64,000 nucleotides of DNA from JAUIAI01 sp045106815 (GTDB lineage Bacteria > Pseudomonadota > Gammaproteobacteria > Burkholderiales > Burkholderiaceae_E): the NCBI GenBank assembly GCA_045106815.1, contig JBGCFG010000033.1, positions 38,508 through 102,507 on the forward strand, given 5' to 3'. The notes below the pieces were generated by a model. It saw only the letters and a program-made list of their open reading frames with translations, was not told the origin of the DNA and did not search any database. Of this stretch, positions 41,554 through 50,332 are shown in pieces (position 1 is the stretch's first letter; every line of letters begins with the position of its first letter). The translations under genes and the position numbers were made by a program.

Positions 41554-42386
41554 TATGCTTCGCCTAAGCTGATGTCGCCGTACCAGGCTTCCGCGGTTGA
41601 GAATGTTTGATTGGCATCCGTCGTAACGCCGACACTAGTGACCGGACCAGTTGGTTCGTCATCAAAGGCTTTTCTAAAGTCAGCCTGGAAGTCGCGATCA
41701 TATTCAACCCATTGACCTAGACGATCTGTGCCTGATTCCACCACCATGTAGCGAATGCGGGAGGTTTCCTTAATCGGAAGCACAGACCCAACTGGGTGCT
41801 TTGGATCCCAGACATACAGCAAAGTGCTGTGGGGCAGTTCGACCCCGGCAAAGAGGCTCGCCTGCTCGCGGAACAGCATGTCCCGAAATGACAGCTTTTT
41901 ACCGTTGTCGCCCATTGACACGAGCACTCGCGCCACGGCGTCATCAAGATCAGAATCACCGACATTGGCTGTGGGGATCAATTGATCCACCTTCCAGCGC
42001 CAGCGAATCCGCTGGGCTCGCTCTTGCGAGATATCGACATCGCAATAAAGACCTGAGGCTGATTCATTGGAGTAGGCGTGCAGCACGGTTTGGTTCGCGA
42101 CTGCAATAGCTTTGTAGTCAGTTGTTTTACTCGACAACCAGGTCTTGGAGCGCAGCCAGCCCTTCGGAATTTCACCGTTGGGTTCACTGGCCGAAAACGG
42201 AATCACCTGCTTGGGCAATGCGCTGCCCGTTGCGTCAGCCGGTACCTGTTTAGGGGTGCTCGAGCAACCGCTTAAACCGCCCAGACCGCCGAGCACAGCA
42301 CCACACCCCAAGAGCATCCGCCGTCTTGACAGCGACGGCTGGGTGTTTTGCTCAGTCTGAAAGGTAGCTGCCAGACTTTCCACCAT
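41553..42386 (-). CDS. DUF3047 lipoprotein with twin-arginine-like signal
   Basis: A 277-aa protein. The ATG at 42386 is chosen because AAGGAG lies four bases upstream; the frame's first start (42413) precedes that site. The N-terminus has SRRRMLLGCGAVLGGLGGLSGCSS, a twin-arginine-like signal that ends in a lipobox. The remainder matches DUF3047: LYCDVDISQERAQRIRWRWKVD, DDAVARVLVSMGDN and YMVVESGTDRLGQWVEYDRDFQADFRKAF. Function unknown. It overlaps moaC by 35 bases and leads into the thioesterase gene. Confidence 0.8.
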   Translation of the reverse strand: MVESLAATFQTEQNTQPSLSRRRMLLGCGAVLGGLGGLSGCSSTPKQVPADATGSALPKQVIPFSASEPNGEIPKGWLRSKTWLSSKTTDYKAIAVANQTVLHAYSNESASGLYCDVDISQERAQRIRWRWKVDQLIPTANVGDSDLDDAVARVLVSMGDNGKKLSFRDMLFREQASLFAGVELPHSTLLYVWDPKHPVGSVLPIKETSRIRYMVVESGTDRLGQWVEYDRDFQADFRKAFDDEPTGPVTSVGVTTDANQTFSTAEAWYGDISLGEA

Positions 42387-42843
42387 GCTTCTCCTTAAGT
42401 TGTACAGATTCAATAGTCATGCCACGGTCGATTGCCTTGCACATATCGTAAATTGTCAGCAATCCGACGCTCACCGCGGTAAGTGCTTCCATTTCGACAC
42501 CAGTCTTGCCATCGCACTGCACCGTTACCTTGCAATGCACCGTATTGGTAGCGGGATCGGGTTCAAACTCCGCTGCTACCTTAGTGATGGCCAGTGGATG
42601 GCACAGAGGAATCAGATCGCTGGATTTTTTGGCCGCCTGAATGGCGGCAATCCGCGCAATGCCGATGACATCCCCTTTCTTGGCGCTTCCCGACATGATC
42701 ACAGCCAGAGTCTCGGGGGCCATCCGGATGCTCCCCGCGGCAATTGCGATTCGACGCGTGACGGCTTTGTCGGCGACATCCACCATGTGGGCATGTCCGG
42801 ATGCATCAAAGTGTGTCAGTTCGGAGCCGGTAGATGTACTCAT
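42352..42843 (-). CDS. moaC: Cyclic pyranopterin monophosphate synthase MoaC
   Basis: Molybdenum-cofactor enzyme acting after MoaA. From the ATG at 42843 it has 163 aa: LTHFDASGHAHMVDVADKAVTRRIAIAAGSIRM, KKSSDLIPLCHPLAITKV and CDGKTGVEMEALTAVSVGLLTIYDMCKAIDRGM are the diagnostic blocks, the last containing the catalytic Lys and Asp. The longer frame to 42891 adds unconserved residues. No other mo- genes are in the window. Divergent from the BepA-like gene. Confidence 0.96.
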   Translation of the reverse strand: MSTSTGSELTHFDASGHAHMVDVADKAVTRRIAIAAGSIRMAPETLAVIMSGSAKKGDVIGIARIAAIQAAKKSSDLIPLCHPLAITKVAAEFEPDPATNTVHCKVTVQCDGKTGVEMEALTAVSVGLLTIYDMCKAIDRGMTIESVQLKEKHGGKSGSYLSD

Positions 42844-42915
42844 GGGTTGTTGGTAGTAGCAGTGATCAATCGCATATAGTATCGGTTCCATGAATAACCT
42901 CGAGCATGGGCTGAC

Positions 42916-44520
42916 GTGAAACGGCCACGTCTGCCGGATCAGTGGATGCGAAATCCAGTTTCAGCCAGAGTCAGCCATTCGGACGCTCAGATGGATGTAG
43001 TGACTTGGCGCGGGCGAGCCCGTTCAAAAGCTCGCCGCAGCCGATCCGCCCGAATTCTCGGCGCCATTTCCCTCGCAGCCCTGCTGGTCAGCGCCGCGCC
43101 GGAAACTCACGCACAGTTCAACGAGTTGCCGCGCCTGGGCGATGCAGGAGGGGCAGAACTACCGCCCGAAACTGAGCGTCGCATTGGGGAAGCCATCATG
43201 GCCGATCTGAGGCGTGAAGAAGCCGTTCTGGACGATGCCGAGCTCACCGATTACCTGAATCAATTTGCGGCCAAGCTGACCCGAACGCGCGCTGCCCAGG
43301 GTTTGAGCTTTGAGTTTTTTCTGCTGCGCGACAGCTCGCTCAATGCGTTTGCCTTACCCGGCGGACACATTGGTGTTCACTCTGGCCTGGTCGTCACCGC
43401 TCAGACTGAGTCTGAACTGGCGTCGGTGTTGGCTCATGAGGTGGGCCACGTGACGCAGCGGCATGTCGCCCGCATGCTCGCCCAAAATCAGCGTAGTTCA
43501 GTGCTGTCGCTCGCGGCAGTTGTCGTTGCACTCATCGCCGCAACAGCAAACCCGAATGCGGCGGCTGGCCTCGTGGCACTGGGTGGATCGGTTCAGGAAA
43601 GCACAATGCTGTCTTTCTCACGGGATGCAGAGCGCGAGGCGGATCGCGTTGGGCTGGATATCTTGCGTGAGGCAGGCTTTCAACCCACAGACATGGTGGC
43701 GTTTTTTCGGCGGATGCAGCAGGCGACGCGGGTGTATGAAAGCGACGCACCCACCTACTTGCGCACCCATCCGCTCACCGGCGAACGAATGTCAGACATC
43801 CAGAACCGGGTGCTCGAGCTGCCTTATCGACAACGGGCTGACTCGCTGGAGTTTCATTTGATGCGCGCTAAGCTCAGGGCATTGGCAAACAAGAGTACCG
43901 ATGGCCTGCGAAGTGCGAGCAAGTCCTTGCTGGATCAAATTGCCAAAGGCAGCTATCTCAATGAAACGGCTACCTGGTACGAGCTTGCGGTCGTGTCCAC
44001 AGCGCAGAGGCAATTCGACAAAGCGCGCGAGTATCTTGAGGAGGCTGCTAAGCGCTATGGCGATGGTGGTCCGGCCGCGCATCCGTTCTTTGCTCGTCTG
44101 CAGGTAGAGATTGAGCAAGACAGCGGCGATCTGAGCAAAGCGTACGAACTCACGCTGGCCGCATTGGAGCGATTTCCCAATGCCAGAGCATTGCGCCGGC
44201 TCAAAGCTGATCTCTTGATTAGGCAGCAACGCTACGATGAAGCGATTGCATTTCTTGACGAGGAAAAGCAGGTCTACCGCGCAGATCCTGTGATTTGGCA
44301 GGCGTTAGCGCAAGCGCACTTCGCTAACGAGAGCCCGGGACTCGCTCACTGGGCTACGGCGGAGCAGTATGCATTACTCGGTGCCTGGCGAGCTGTTCGG
44401 TCGCAACTGAAACTTGCTCAGAAGGATCCTTCACTCGACTTTTATAGACTGTCTCAAGTCGATGCAAGATTGCGGGAAGTTGAAGCGCTCATCCTGCGTG
44501 AACGCGAGCGAATTCGTTAG
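42916..44520 (+). CDS. M48 family metalloprotease with TPR tail (BepA-like)
   Basis: A 534-aa periplasmic zinc protease like E. coli BepA/YfgC, which degrades misassembled outer-membrane proteins such as LptD. A signal-like hydrophobic segment (ILGAISLAALLVSAAPETHA) is followed by NAFALPGGHIGVHSGLV, the zinc motif HEVGHVTQRH (about 174-183) and SFSRDAEREADRVGLDIL with the third ligand. TPR-like helices make up the C-terminal half. The start is unsure: GTG 42916 is the longest, and ATG 42946 or 42991 would put the signal nearer the N-terminus. Confidence 0.87.
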   Translation: MKRPRLPDQWMRNPVSARVSHSDAQMDVVTWRGRARSKARRSRSARILGAISLAALLVSAAPETHAQFNELPRLGDAGGAELPPETERRIGEAIMADLRREEAVLDDAELTDYLNQFAAKLTRTRAAQGLSFEFFLLRDSSLNAFALPGGHIGVHSGLVVTAQTESELASVLAHEVGHVTQRHVARMLAQNQRSSVLSLAAVVVALIAATANPNAAAGLVALGGSVQESTMLSFSRDAEREADRVGLDILREAGFQPTDMVAFFRRMQQATRVYESDAPTYLRTHPLTGERMSDIQNRVLELPYRQRADSLEFHLMRAKLRALANKSTDGLRSASKSLLDQIAKGSYLNETATWYELAVVSTAQRQFDKAREYLEEAAKRYGDGGPAAHPFFARLQVEIEQDSGDLSKAYELTLAALERFPNARALRRLKADLLIRQQRYDEAIAFLDEEKQVYRADPVIWQALAQAHFANESPGLAHWATAEQYALLGAWRAVRSQLKLAQKDPSLDFYRLSQVDARLREVEALILRERERIR

Positions 44521-45056
44521 TTTCGAGGTTGCAAAACAAAACCTAATGCACTGGCTGCGTCCTCGGTAAGCCTGTTTAACTCAAATGACTCGCCTGCAAT
44601 AACAACGCTCGATTCCGTGAGTTCAAGCGCCGACAGATCGAGATCATGGATAGCGCCGGGCCCGAGGTCTGACTGAACCATGAGCTCATCATTCGTTGTC
44701 AAAAATGCCGCATGCACTTGATTAACGGGGTAACCGGTATGCGTTACCAGTGCCTGGCCTTTTGACCCGGTGAGCACTCGCATGATCAGTGGTGCGACAT
44801 CAAGATCGGCATATGCTTTCTGCGGGCCATTTTGCCAATACCAGCGACCCTGTTCATCACACGCGTAGTTACGGCTGATGAACTCCACAATCGGGTCGCT
44901 CGTAATGAGACTGCCTTTGCCGTCTCGTGCTTCGTCGAACTCTGGTGCATTACGGTCGACTAAATACCAGCGGCCGCGTCTGTCCAGCCGTAGCCATCCA
45001 AATGCGGCTGGCACATCAGGCCATCGTGCCATTGCTTTTTCAACGTTTTCATCCAT
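44517..45056 (-). CDS. Conserved hypothetical protein (possibly DUF2946-like)
   Basis: A 179-aa soluble protein found widely in Burkholderiales by my recollection. Its N-terminal region AMARWPDVPAAFGWLRLDRRGRWYLVDR and the later NYACDEQGRWYWQNGPQKAYADLDVAPLI each carry an RGRWY or QGRWYW unit, like two copies of a small strand pair. A C-terminal ELTESSVVIAGESFELNRL block follows. I recall such proteins being labelled DUF2946 but am not sure. It is convergent with the M48 gene (four-base overlap) and overlaps the hydrolase gene by eight bases. Confidence 0.7.
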   Translation of the reverse strand: MDENVEKAMARWPDVPAAFGWLRLDRRGRWYLVDRNAPEFDEARDGKGSLITSDPIVEFISRNYACDEQGRWYWQNGPQKAYADLDVAPLIMRVLTGSKGQALVTHTGYPVNQVHAAFLTTNDELMVQSDLGPGAIHDLDLSALELTESSVVIAGESFELNRLTEDAASALGFVLQPRN

Positions 45057-46020
45057 GGTGGAACCAGTGCACTAGATTTTCGCCTAGCCAGTCTATGCGA
45101 CCGGGAAATGACCCGTTCAAAAAGCCCACGTGTCCACCGGTGTCGGGATAGGCCAGTTGGACGGCAGAAGAAACGGCTTCAGGCTGAGCCAGGTGACGGG
45201 CCGGCAAAAAAGGGTCATTGCGGGCATTAAAAACCAGCGTGGGAACGCGGATTGCAGGCAAAAACTGCTTGCTAGAACTGCGCTCCCAGTAGTCAAAACA
45301 ACTGTGAAAGCCGTGCATGCGGGCAGTCACCGCATCATCGTAAGCAAAAAAATCATTGGCACGCAGCATTTGCTCGCGGTTGATTAGGCCAGGGTGTTGC
45401 TCGAGTTTGATCAGGCATTTCGCGCGCAGTGTTTTAAAAAAGTTGTGCGCGTAAATACGACTAAACCCGCGGCTTAGCGCACTTGCGCCCGCCCGTAAAT
45501 CTTGCGGGGCTGAAATACCCGCCACCGCACGAACCAGTTCGCTCGCGGACTCACCCTGTTCGCCTGCCCATTTCAGCAGCGCATTGCCGCCGAGCGACAC
45601 GCCTGCTGCATACCGGGGTATCAATGGGTAGTCTTGCGCGAGCCTCTCGAGAATCCAGTGAATCTCGCGACTATCGCCAGAATGATAGGCACGCGGCGCT
45701 AGGTTGGGCTCGCCGCTACACCCGCGAAAGTGAGGCACGCAACCAATCAAGCCCGCCGCTTTGGTTTGACGCATTACAGACAACGCATATTGGCTGCTGG
45801 AATTACCTTCAAGTCCATGGAACAGCGCAACAAGTCCTTTTGGCTCCCCATCGGGTCGCACAAAATCGACATCGATAAAGTCGCCGTCCGGTGTCTGCCA
45901 TCGTTGGCGCTCGTAAGTGACATCGCCACGTGGCGCGAGCGTTGCGACAAAAATCGTTTGCAAATGGGCGCCCGGGAGCCAGGCGGGGCTGTTAAAGCCA
46001 GATAAGGACGGGGCGGGCAT
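45049..46020 (-). CDS. YheT-like alpha/beta-fold hydrolase
   Basis: A 323-aa enzyme of the YheT/embryogenesis-associated EMB8 hydrolase group. It opens FNSPAWLPGAHLQTIFVATLAPR, has LVALFHGLEGNSSSQYAL (oxyanion hole), GCVPHFRGCSGEPNLAPRAYHSGDSREIHWILERL, the nucleophile elbow AAGVSLGGNALLKWAG, and the later Asp in FNARNDPFLPA and His in DTGGHVGFL. The substrate is unknown. I chose the ATG at 46020; GTG at 46056 would overlap the SnoaL-like gene more. Confidence 0.88.
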   Translation of the reverse strand: MPAPSLSGFNSPAWLPGAHLQTIFVATLAPRGDVTYERQRWQTPDGDFIDVDFVRPDGEPKGLVALFHGLEGNSSSQYALSVMRQTKAAGLIGCVPHFRGCSGEPNLAPRAYHSGDSREIHWILERLAQDYPLIPRYAAGVSLGGNALLKWAGEQGESASELVRAVAGISAPQDLRAGASALSRGFSRIYAHNFFKTLRAKCLIKLEQHPGLINREQMLRANDFFAYDDAVTARMHGFHSCFDYWERSSSKQFLPAIRVPTLVFNARNDPFLPARHLAQPEAVSSAVQLAYPDTGGHVGFLNGSFPGRIDWLGENLVHWFHHG

Positions 46021-46039
46021 GACGCGGGGTGTTGATGGC

Positions 46040-46474
46040 TTAATGCAGAACTCCACCGTGCGCGGGTTCGGCTACTTCATCATCGCTTGCCGGGCTGGCG
46101 TGGTGGCAGGTGAGTCGCCAGCCGTGCATATCCCGGACATAAATATTCGTTGCGTAGCAAAGCACGGTTTGCGAACCACGCGCACCACTCACGGTCACTT
46201 CTTCTATCAGATTGTGGACGGCGAGCCGGGCGCTGCTTGTACAGTGCTGCTGCACAGCCCGAATCTCAACCGCACCGTTACCCAAAATACTTTGCCAAGA
46301 TTCGCGCACCGCTTGCTGCCCAACGAGTCGCGGTCCATTGGGATGGATGCAGACTATGTCATCGTCATCAGCCCAGATGGCCAGCAGCGTCTCAACATCG
46401 GCACTGCGCAGGGCCTCGTAAAACGCCTCCTCAGCCGCTTCGGCTGAGTCGTAGTTGCTGAATGTAAAGCTCAT
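46040..46474 (-). CDS. SnoaL/NTF2-like domain protein
   Basis: A 144-aa single-domain protein of the NTF2-like superfamily: AEEAFYEALRSADVETLLAIWADDDDIVCIHPNGPRLVGQQAVRESWQSIL is the typical start, and VLCYATNIYVRDMHGWRLTCHHAS the closing strands. Members are often ketosteroid-isomerase-like or structural; no activity can be assigned. From the ATG at 46474; the longer frame reaches into waaF. It sits between waaF and the YheT-like gene on the same strand. Confidence 0.82.
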   Translation of the reverse strand: MSFTFSNYDSAEAAEEAFYEALRSADVETLLAIWADDDDIVCIHPNGPRLVGQQAVRESWQSILGNGAVEIRAVQQHCTSSARLAVHNLIEEVTVSGARGSQTVLCYATNIYVRDMHGWRLTCHHASPASDDEVAEPAHGGVLH

Positions 46475-46484
46475 CGCGCAACAC

Positions 46485-47528
46485 TCATCGCGAAATGGGC
46501 GGTTGCCTGGCGCCGACCTGCACATGCTGGCTAAGGGCGTCTAGGACCATCTGCGGAGAAATATTGTTCAGACAATCTGTATGGCCCAGGGGACAGGCCC
46601 GGGCAAAGCATGGGCTGCATTCAAGATCAAGCCACTGCACTTTGGCCAAAGGTGACAGCGGTGGCGTGTGGTTGGGGTCAGACGACCCAAACACGGCAAC
46701 CAGTGGCCGGTTCAAAGCGGCGGCGACATGCATCAATCCTGAGTCATTGCTCACCACGCCACCGGCGAGCGACAAAATGGCCATTGCTTCATCCAGGCTG
46801 GTTTCGCCTGCAAGATTGGTAACGGGCAGCGCTGACAAGGCTCGGATTTCTGTCCCCAGTCCGCGATCTTTCGGGCCGCCGACACACACGATGCCAAGCT
46901 GGGGCCAGCGCTCTCTCAACAGCCGCGCAAGCGTGGCGAAGTGTCGCGCGGGCCAGCGTTTGGCAGGGCCATACTCGGCACCCGGACAAAACGCGATGAA
47001 CCCGCCCGGAAATTTTTCAAGGGTCTCGTTGCGAACGCGTTCCTGAACCTGAGGGTCAACCTTGAGTATGGGCGCTGGCATTTTCTCGGGCTTGGCTGCG
47101 CCAGGTTCCCATGCCAACTGTCCGTAGAAATTCACCATCAATTGATCTTTACTTGACCCGCTAACATGAACCTTGTTGAGCAGCCCCCGTCTTGCTTCGC
47201 CGCGGTGGCCGACTCGCTCAGGAATGCCGGCAAACCAAGGGGCAAGAGCACTCTTGAAGGTGTTGGGTAACACGAAGCACTTGTCGTAACCTCGATCGCG
47301 CAGCACACGCGAAAGACGCCAGCGCTCTCGCAACTGCAAACTCTTGCGCGTCAAGGGCATCGACAGAACTGTATCGATCTCGGGCATTGCGTTCATGATG
47401 GGCGCAATGTGCGGTGGCGCCACCGCGTCAATCAGGGCATCGGGTCTTTGGCGGCTCAGCGCAGCAGCCAACGGTTGGGTCATGACCGCATCGCCAATCC
47501 AGTTTGGAGCAATCAGGAGCGTGCGCAT
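46485..47528 (-). CDS. waaF: Lipopolysaccharide heptosyltransferase II WaaF
   Basis: GT-B glycosyltransferase adding the second heptose to the LPS inner core. The 347-aa protein opens MRTLLIAPNWIGDAVMTQPLAAAL with the GDAVM motif. The C-terminal domain has FCPGAEYGPAKRWPARHFATLA, the ADP-heptose site GGVVSNDSGLMHVAAALNRPLVAVFGSSDPNHTPPL and cysteines near CSPCFARACPLGHTDCLNNI. Upstream lie the zinc-finger gene and ilvE; this order is often seen in betaproteobacteria. Confidence 0.95.
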   Translation of the reverse strand: MRTLLIAPNWIGDAVMTQPLAAALSRQRPDALIDAVAPPHIAPIMNAMPEIDTVLSMPLTRKSLQLRERWRLSRVLRDRGYDKCFVLPNTFKSALAPWFAGIPERVGHRGEARRGLLNKVHVSGSSKDQLMVNFYGQLAWEPGAAKPEKMPAPILKVDPQVQERVRNETLEKFPGGFIAFCPGAEYGPAKRWPARHFATLARLLRERWPQLGIVCVGGPKDRGLGTEIRALSALPVTNLAGETSLDEAMAILSLAGGVVSNDSGLMHVAAALNRPLVAVFGSSDPNHTPPLSPLAKVQWLDLECSPCFARACPLGHTDCLNNISPQMVLDALSQHVQVGARQPPISR

Positions 47529-47537
47529 CAGGGCGTC

Positions 47538-47738
47538 CTAGTGGCCGTGCTTGATGTTCGCGCCCTCTTTGAGCGCATAGACCGTCCCGCAGTACGGGCA
47601 GCTTGCGCGGCCCGTATCAGTGACCGGCAGGAATACCTTTGGGTGCGCATTCCACAAAGTCATTTTGGGGTTTGGACAAAACGCCGGCAGGTCATCGCCG
47701 TCGAGTTCGACCGCCGGGGGGGAGTCTGTCTTGGTCAT
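47538..47738 (-). CDS. Small zinc-finger domain protein (zf-CHCC type)
   Basis: A 66-aa protein. FCPNPKMTLWNAHPKVFLPVTDTGRASCPYCGTVYAL has the Cys, His and CxxC ligands of the zf-CHCC domain that is also present in the mitochondrial complex I subunit NDUFS6. It stands between ilvE and waaF as in most Burkholderiales. Function in bacteria is unknown. Confidence 0.9.
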   Translation of the reverse strand: MTKTDSPPAVELDGDDLPAFCPNPKMTLWNAHPKVFLPVTDTGRASCPYCGTVYALKEGANIKHGH

Positions 47739-47764
47739 CGTCGCAGTCTTTTAAAAAGTTCGCG

Positions 47765-48688
47765 TTAGATTTTCGCGAGCCAGTTTTGGTGTTTGTCATT
47801 GCGGCCAGCGACGACATCAAAAAACGCTGACTGCAGTTTTTCAGTGATCGGTCCTCTGCCACCTTTGCCGATGGGTCGATCATCCAGTTCGCTAATCGGA
47901 GTCACTTCGGCCGCGGTGCCGGTAAAGAAAGCTTCATCCGCAATCACCATCTCGTCACGGGTAATCCGCTTTTCAATGACTGGCAGGCCCATGTCTTCGG
48001 CCAGCGTTACAACCGTATCCCGCGTAATGCCGTCAAGGCAGGAGGCAAGATCGGGGGTGTAAATCTTGTTGTCACGGACAATAAAAACATTCTCGCCCGA
48101 GCCCTCTGACACATACCCTTCGGTATCAAGCAGTAACGCCTCGTCATAGCCATTGGCAGTCACTTCTCGGTTAGCCAGGATGGAGTTGACATAGTAGCCA
48201 CTGCATTTGGCCCGTACCATTGAAGCATTCACATGGTGACGCGTATACGAAGAGGTCTTGACTTTGATGCCCTTGGTTAAGCCATCTTCGCCGAGATAGG
48301 CGCCCCATGGCCAGGCCGCGATTGACACGTGGATGGTGTTTCCCACAGGTGACACGCCAAGCTTTTCTGACCCAATCCAGGCAATTGGCCGGATGTAGCA
48401 GGAAGCCAGCTTGTTGACACGGACAACCTCAAGCTGGGCGGCCATGATTTGTTCCTCGGTAAACGGAATCTGCATTTGCAAAATCTTTGCCGAGTTGAAC
48501 AGTCGCCGAGTGTGTTCTTTGAGCCTGAAGATTGCGGTATCACCCGCATCCGTCTTGTAGGCACGCACGCCTTCGAACACACTCATGCCATAGTGCAAGC
48601 TATGAGTGAGTACGTGTAGTTTCGCGTCACGCCAGTCGAGCAGTTCTCCGTCTTTCCAGATCTGCCCGTCCATCTCTGCCATTGACAT
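47765..48688 (-). CDS. ilvE: Branched-chain amino-acid aminotransferase IlvE
   Basis: PLP-dependent transaminase for Ile, Leu and Val. The 307-aa protein from the ATG at 48688 (AGGAG seven bases upstream) begins MSMAEMDGQIWKDGELLDWRDAK, with THSLHYGMSVFEGVRAYKT, the PLP lysine in HVNASMVRAKCSGYYVNS (pattern SGYYVNSILANREV) and EGSGENVFIVRDNKIYTPDLASCLDGITRDTV. AFFTGTAAEVTPI closes the active site. A longer frame to 48727 passes the ribosome binding site and is rejected. A possible -10 TAGAAT (48785-48790) lies upstream. Confidence 0.95.
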   Translation of the reverse strand: MSMAEMDGQIWKDGELLDWRDAKLHVLTHSLHYGMSVFEGVRAYKTDAGDTAIFRLKEHTRRLFNSAKILQMQIPFTEEQIMAAQLEVVRVNKLASCYIRPIAWIGSEKLGVSPVGNTIHVSIAAWPWGAYLGEDGLTKGIKVKTSSYTRHHVNASMVRAKCSGYYVNSILANREVTANGYDEALLLDTEGYVSEGSGENVFIVRDNKIYTPDLASCLDGITRDTVVTLAEDMGLPVIEKRITRDEMVIADEAFFTGTAAEVTPISELDDRPIGKGGRGPITEKLQSAFFDVVAGRNDKHQNWLAKI

Positions 48689-49042
48689 GGCTGTTCTCCT
48701 AAAAGTGGCAAGCTGACGGAAATCCATTTGGCCGGATCTTTGCTTGGGGTCCGGCGCCAGGCGGCTCGTCAGCGCAATATCTGTATTCTAGCGTGGTGCT
48801 GCCTCCTGGCCCGGCGGTATTTCTGCTGGTTGGCTGGTTTTTGCCGATAGAGCCTGGCAATTCTTTGCTGTATTGGCAGCAGGCCATGACCGGGGCCAGG
48901 CAGCCGGCAGGTCGTGGAAGGGGTCGGTCTGGCCATCTTGCTAGACTGCACGCCCCGCCCGCGCACGTTTTTTGCGCTTATCTGCCTGCTCGTTCTGACT
49001 GGCCAACTTGGCCGCCCCTGGCGCGCCCTAGCTGTTATCCGT
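48689..49042. promoter_or_regulatory. Intergenic region between divergent ilvE and MFS genes
   Basis: About 354 bases without a sound gene. On the minus strand a TAGAAT (48785-48790) could serve as a -10 for ilvE, but no good -35 is 17 bases away. A frame continuing the MFS gene upstream to GTG 48914 adds a hydrophobic segment; I regard it as untranslated. No leader peptide is seen for ilvE. Confidence 0.3.
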
Positions 49043-50320
49043 ATGAATTCATCTGCTGCCCCATCCCCATCCACCGAAACAAAAGGGTCTGGCCCGCCCG
49101 GCGAGCGTTCCTGGTTGCAAACGCTCAAGTTTCAACTGGGCCTGCTCACCACCATGCAGGCCTTGTTGCTGATTAATAACGTCACGATGGTGACGATTAA
49201 CGGCCTGGCGGGCTATGTGCTGACCAATGAAAAGTGGCTGGCAACCTTGCCGGTGACCGGCTATGTGCTTGGCGGAGCAGTTTGGGCCATGCCGGCGGCC
49301 GCTTTTATGCGCCGGTTCGGGCGGCGGGCCGGCTATTCACTGGCATCCTTTGCCGCCATGGCTGGCGGTTTAATGGCCTGGTATGCCATGAGCGAGGGCA
49401 GCCTTTGGTTGCTTTGTTTGGCAACGTTTATTGCTGGGTTTTACAACGCATTTGGTGCGAGCATCCGATTTGCTGCGGCAGACGTTGCTGATGAATATCG
49501 ACCGAGTTTTAGGGCTAAGGCCATCTCGCTGGTCTTAACCGGCGGCATCATGGGCGGTGTCATTGGGCCGGAGCTTGCCAAGTGGTCGCGCACCTGGCTT
49601 GAGACCGATTTTTCGGGTACCTATCTCACCCTGATCGGCTTTGCGGTGATTTCCTTGGTGCTGGCTCAATTCATCCGTCTGCCTGACGGCCGCTCGGCAC
49701 CCAAAATCAGTGGTCCTATTCGCCCGTTGCGCGAGATTCTTGCGCAGCCGATTTGCTGGGTCGCAATTCTGTGCGCAGCCCTGAGCTACGGCGTGATGAA
49801 TCTGCTGATGGTCGCAACGCCGCTTGCGATGCAGGCGCATGACCACTCATTTGGCTTTACCGCTCTGGTCATTGAATTGCATGTGATCGGTATGTTCCTG
49901 CCAGGCTTGATCACCGGTTGGCTCATTACGCGGCTCGGCGTGCTGCCGATTATTCTGGTCGGCGCGCTTCTGAATGTGGCGTGCGTGATTGTGGCGCTAT
50001 CAGGCGTTGCCGTGATGCATTTTGTGAGCGCATTGGTTTTGCTTGGCGTTGGTTGGAACTTTATGTATACCGGCGGCTCGACCTTGCTCACTCGCGCGTA
50101 TGAACCACAGGAGAAGAACAAGGTTCAGGGCTTTATGGATGTGTGTGTATTCACAACCATGATCTCCACATCAGCATCGTCTGGCGCATTGCTCTTCGTC
50201 AATGGATGGACGGTGCTCAATATGATCTCTCTGCCCATTGTGTTACTGATTATGGGGTCGGTGTTCTGGCTGGGTCGTCAAACCGGTTGGCGATCCGATG
50301 TGGTGCCGGCGTCAGCTTAG
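49043..50320 (+). CDS. Major facilitator superfamily transporter
   Basis: A 425-aa, about 12-helix transporter. Helices run from FQLGLLTTMQALLLINNVTMVTINGLAGYVL to IVLLIMGSVFWLG. The loop-2/3-type signature MRRFGRRAGYSLASFAAMAGGLMAWYAM is present. The substrate is unknown. I selected the ATG at 49043 over GTG 48914 because the extra segment is not typical of the family. The layout resembles the YbfB- or Bcr-like branch; I cannot decide. It ends 12 bases from the convergent sigma gene. Confidence 0.86.
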   Translation: MNSSAAPSPSTETKGSGPPGERSWLQTLKFQLGLLTTMQALLLINNVTMVTINGLAGYVLTNEKWLATLPVTGYVLGGAVWAMPAAAFMRRFGRRAGYSLASFAAMAGGLMAWYAMSEGSLWLLCLATFIAGFYNAFGASIRFAAADVADEYRPSFRAKAISLVLTGGIMGGVIGPELAKWSRTWLETDFSGTYLTLIGFAVISLVLAQFIRLPDGRSAPKISGPIRPLREILAQPICWVAILCAALSYGVMNLLMVATPLAMQAHDHSFGFTALVIELHVIGMFLPGLITGWLITRLGVLPIILVGALLNVACVIVALSGVAVMHFVSALVLLGVGWNFMYTGGSTLLTRAYEPQEKNKVQGFMDVCVFTTMISTSASSGALLFVNGWTVLNMISLPIVLLIMGSVFWLGRQTGWRSDVVPASA

Positions 50321-50332
50321 TCAACTGATCGT

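Noticed and set aside
48914..49042. Upstream extension of the MFS gene from GTG 48914
   Set aside because: It adds 43 residues with an extra hydrophobic segment not usual for the family; ATG 49043 fits better.
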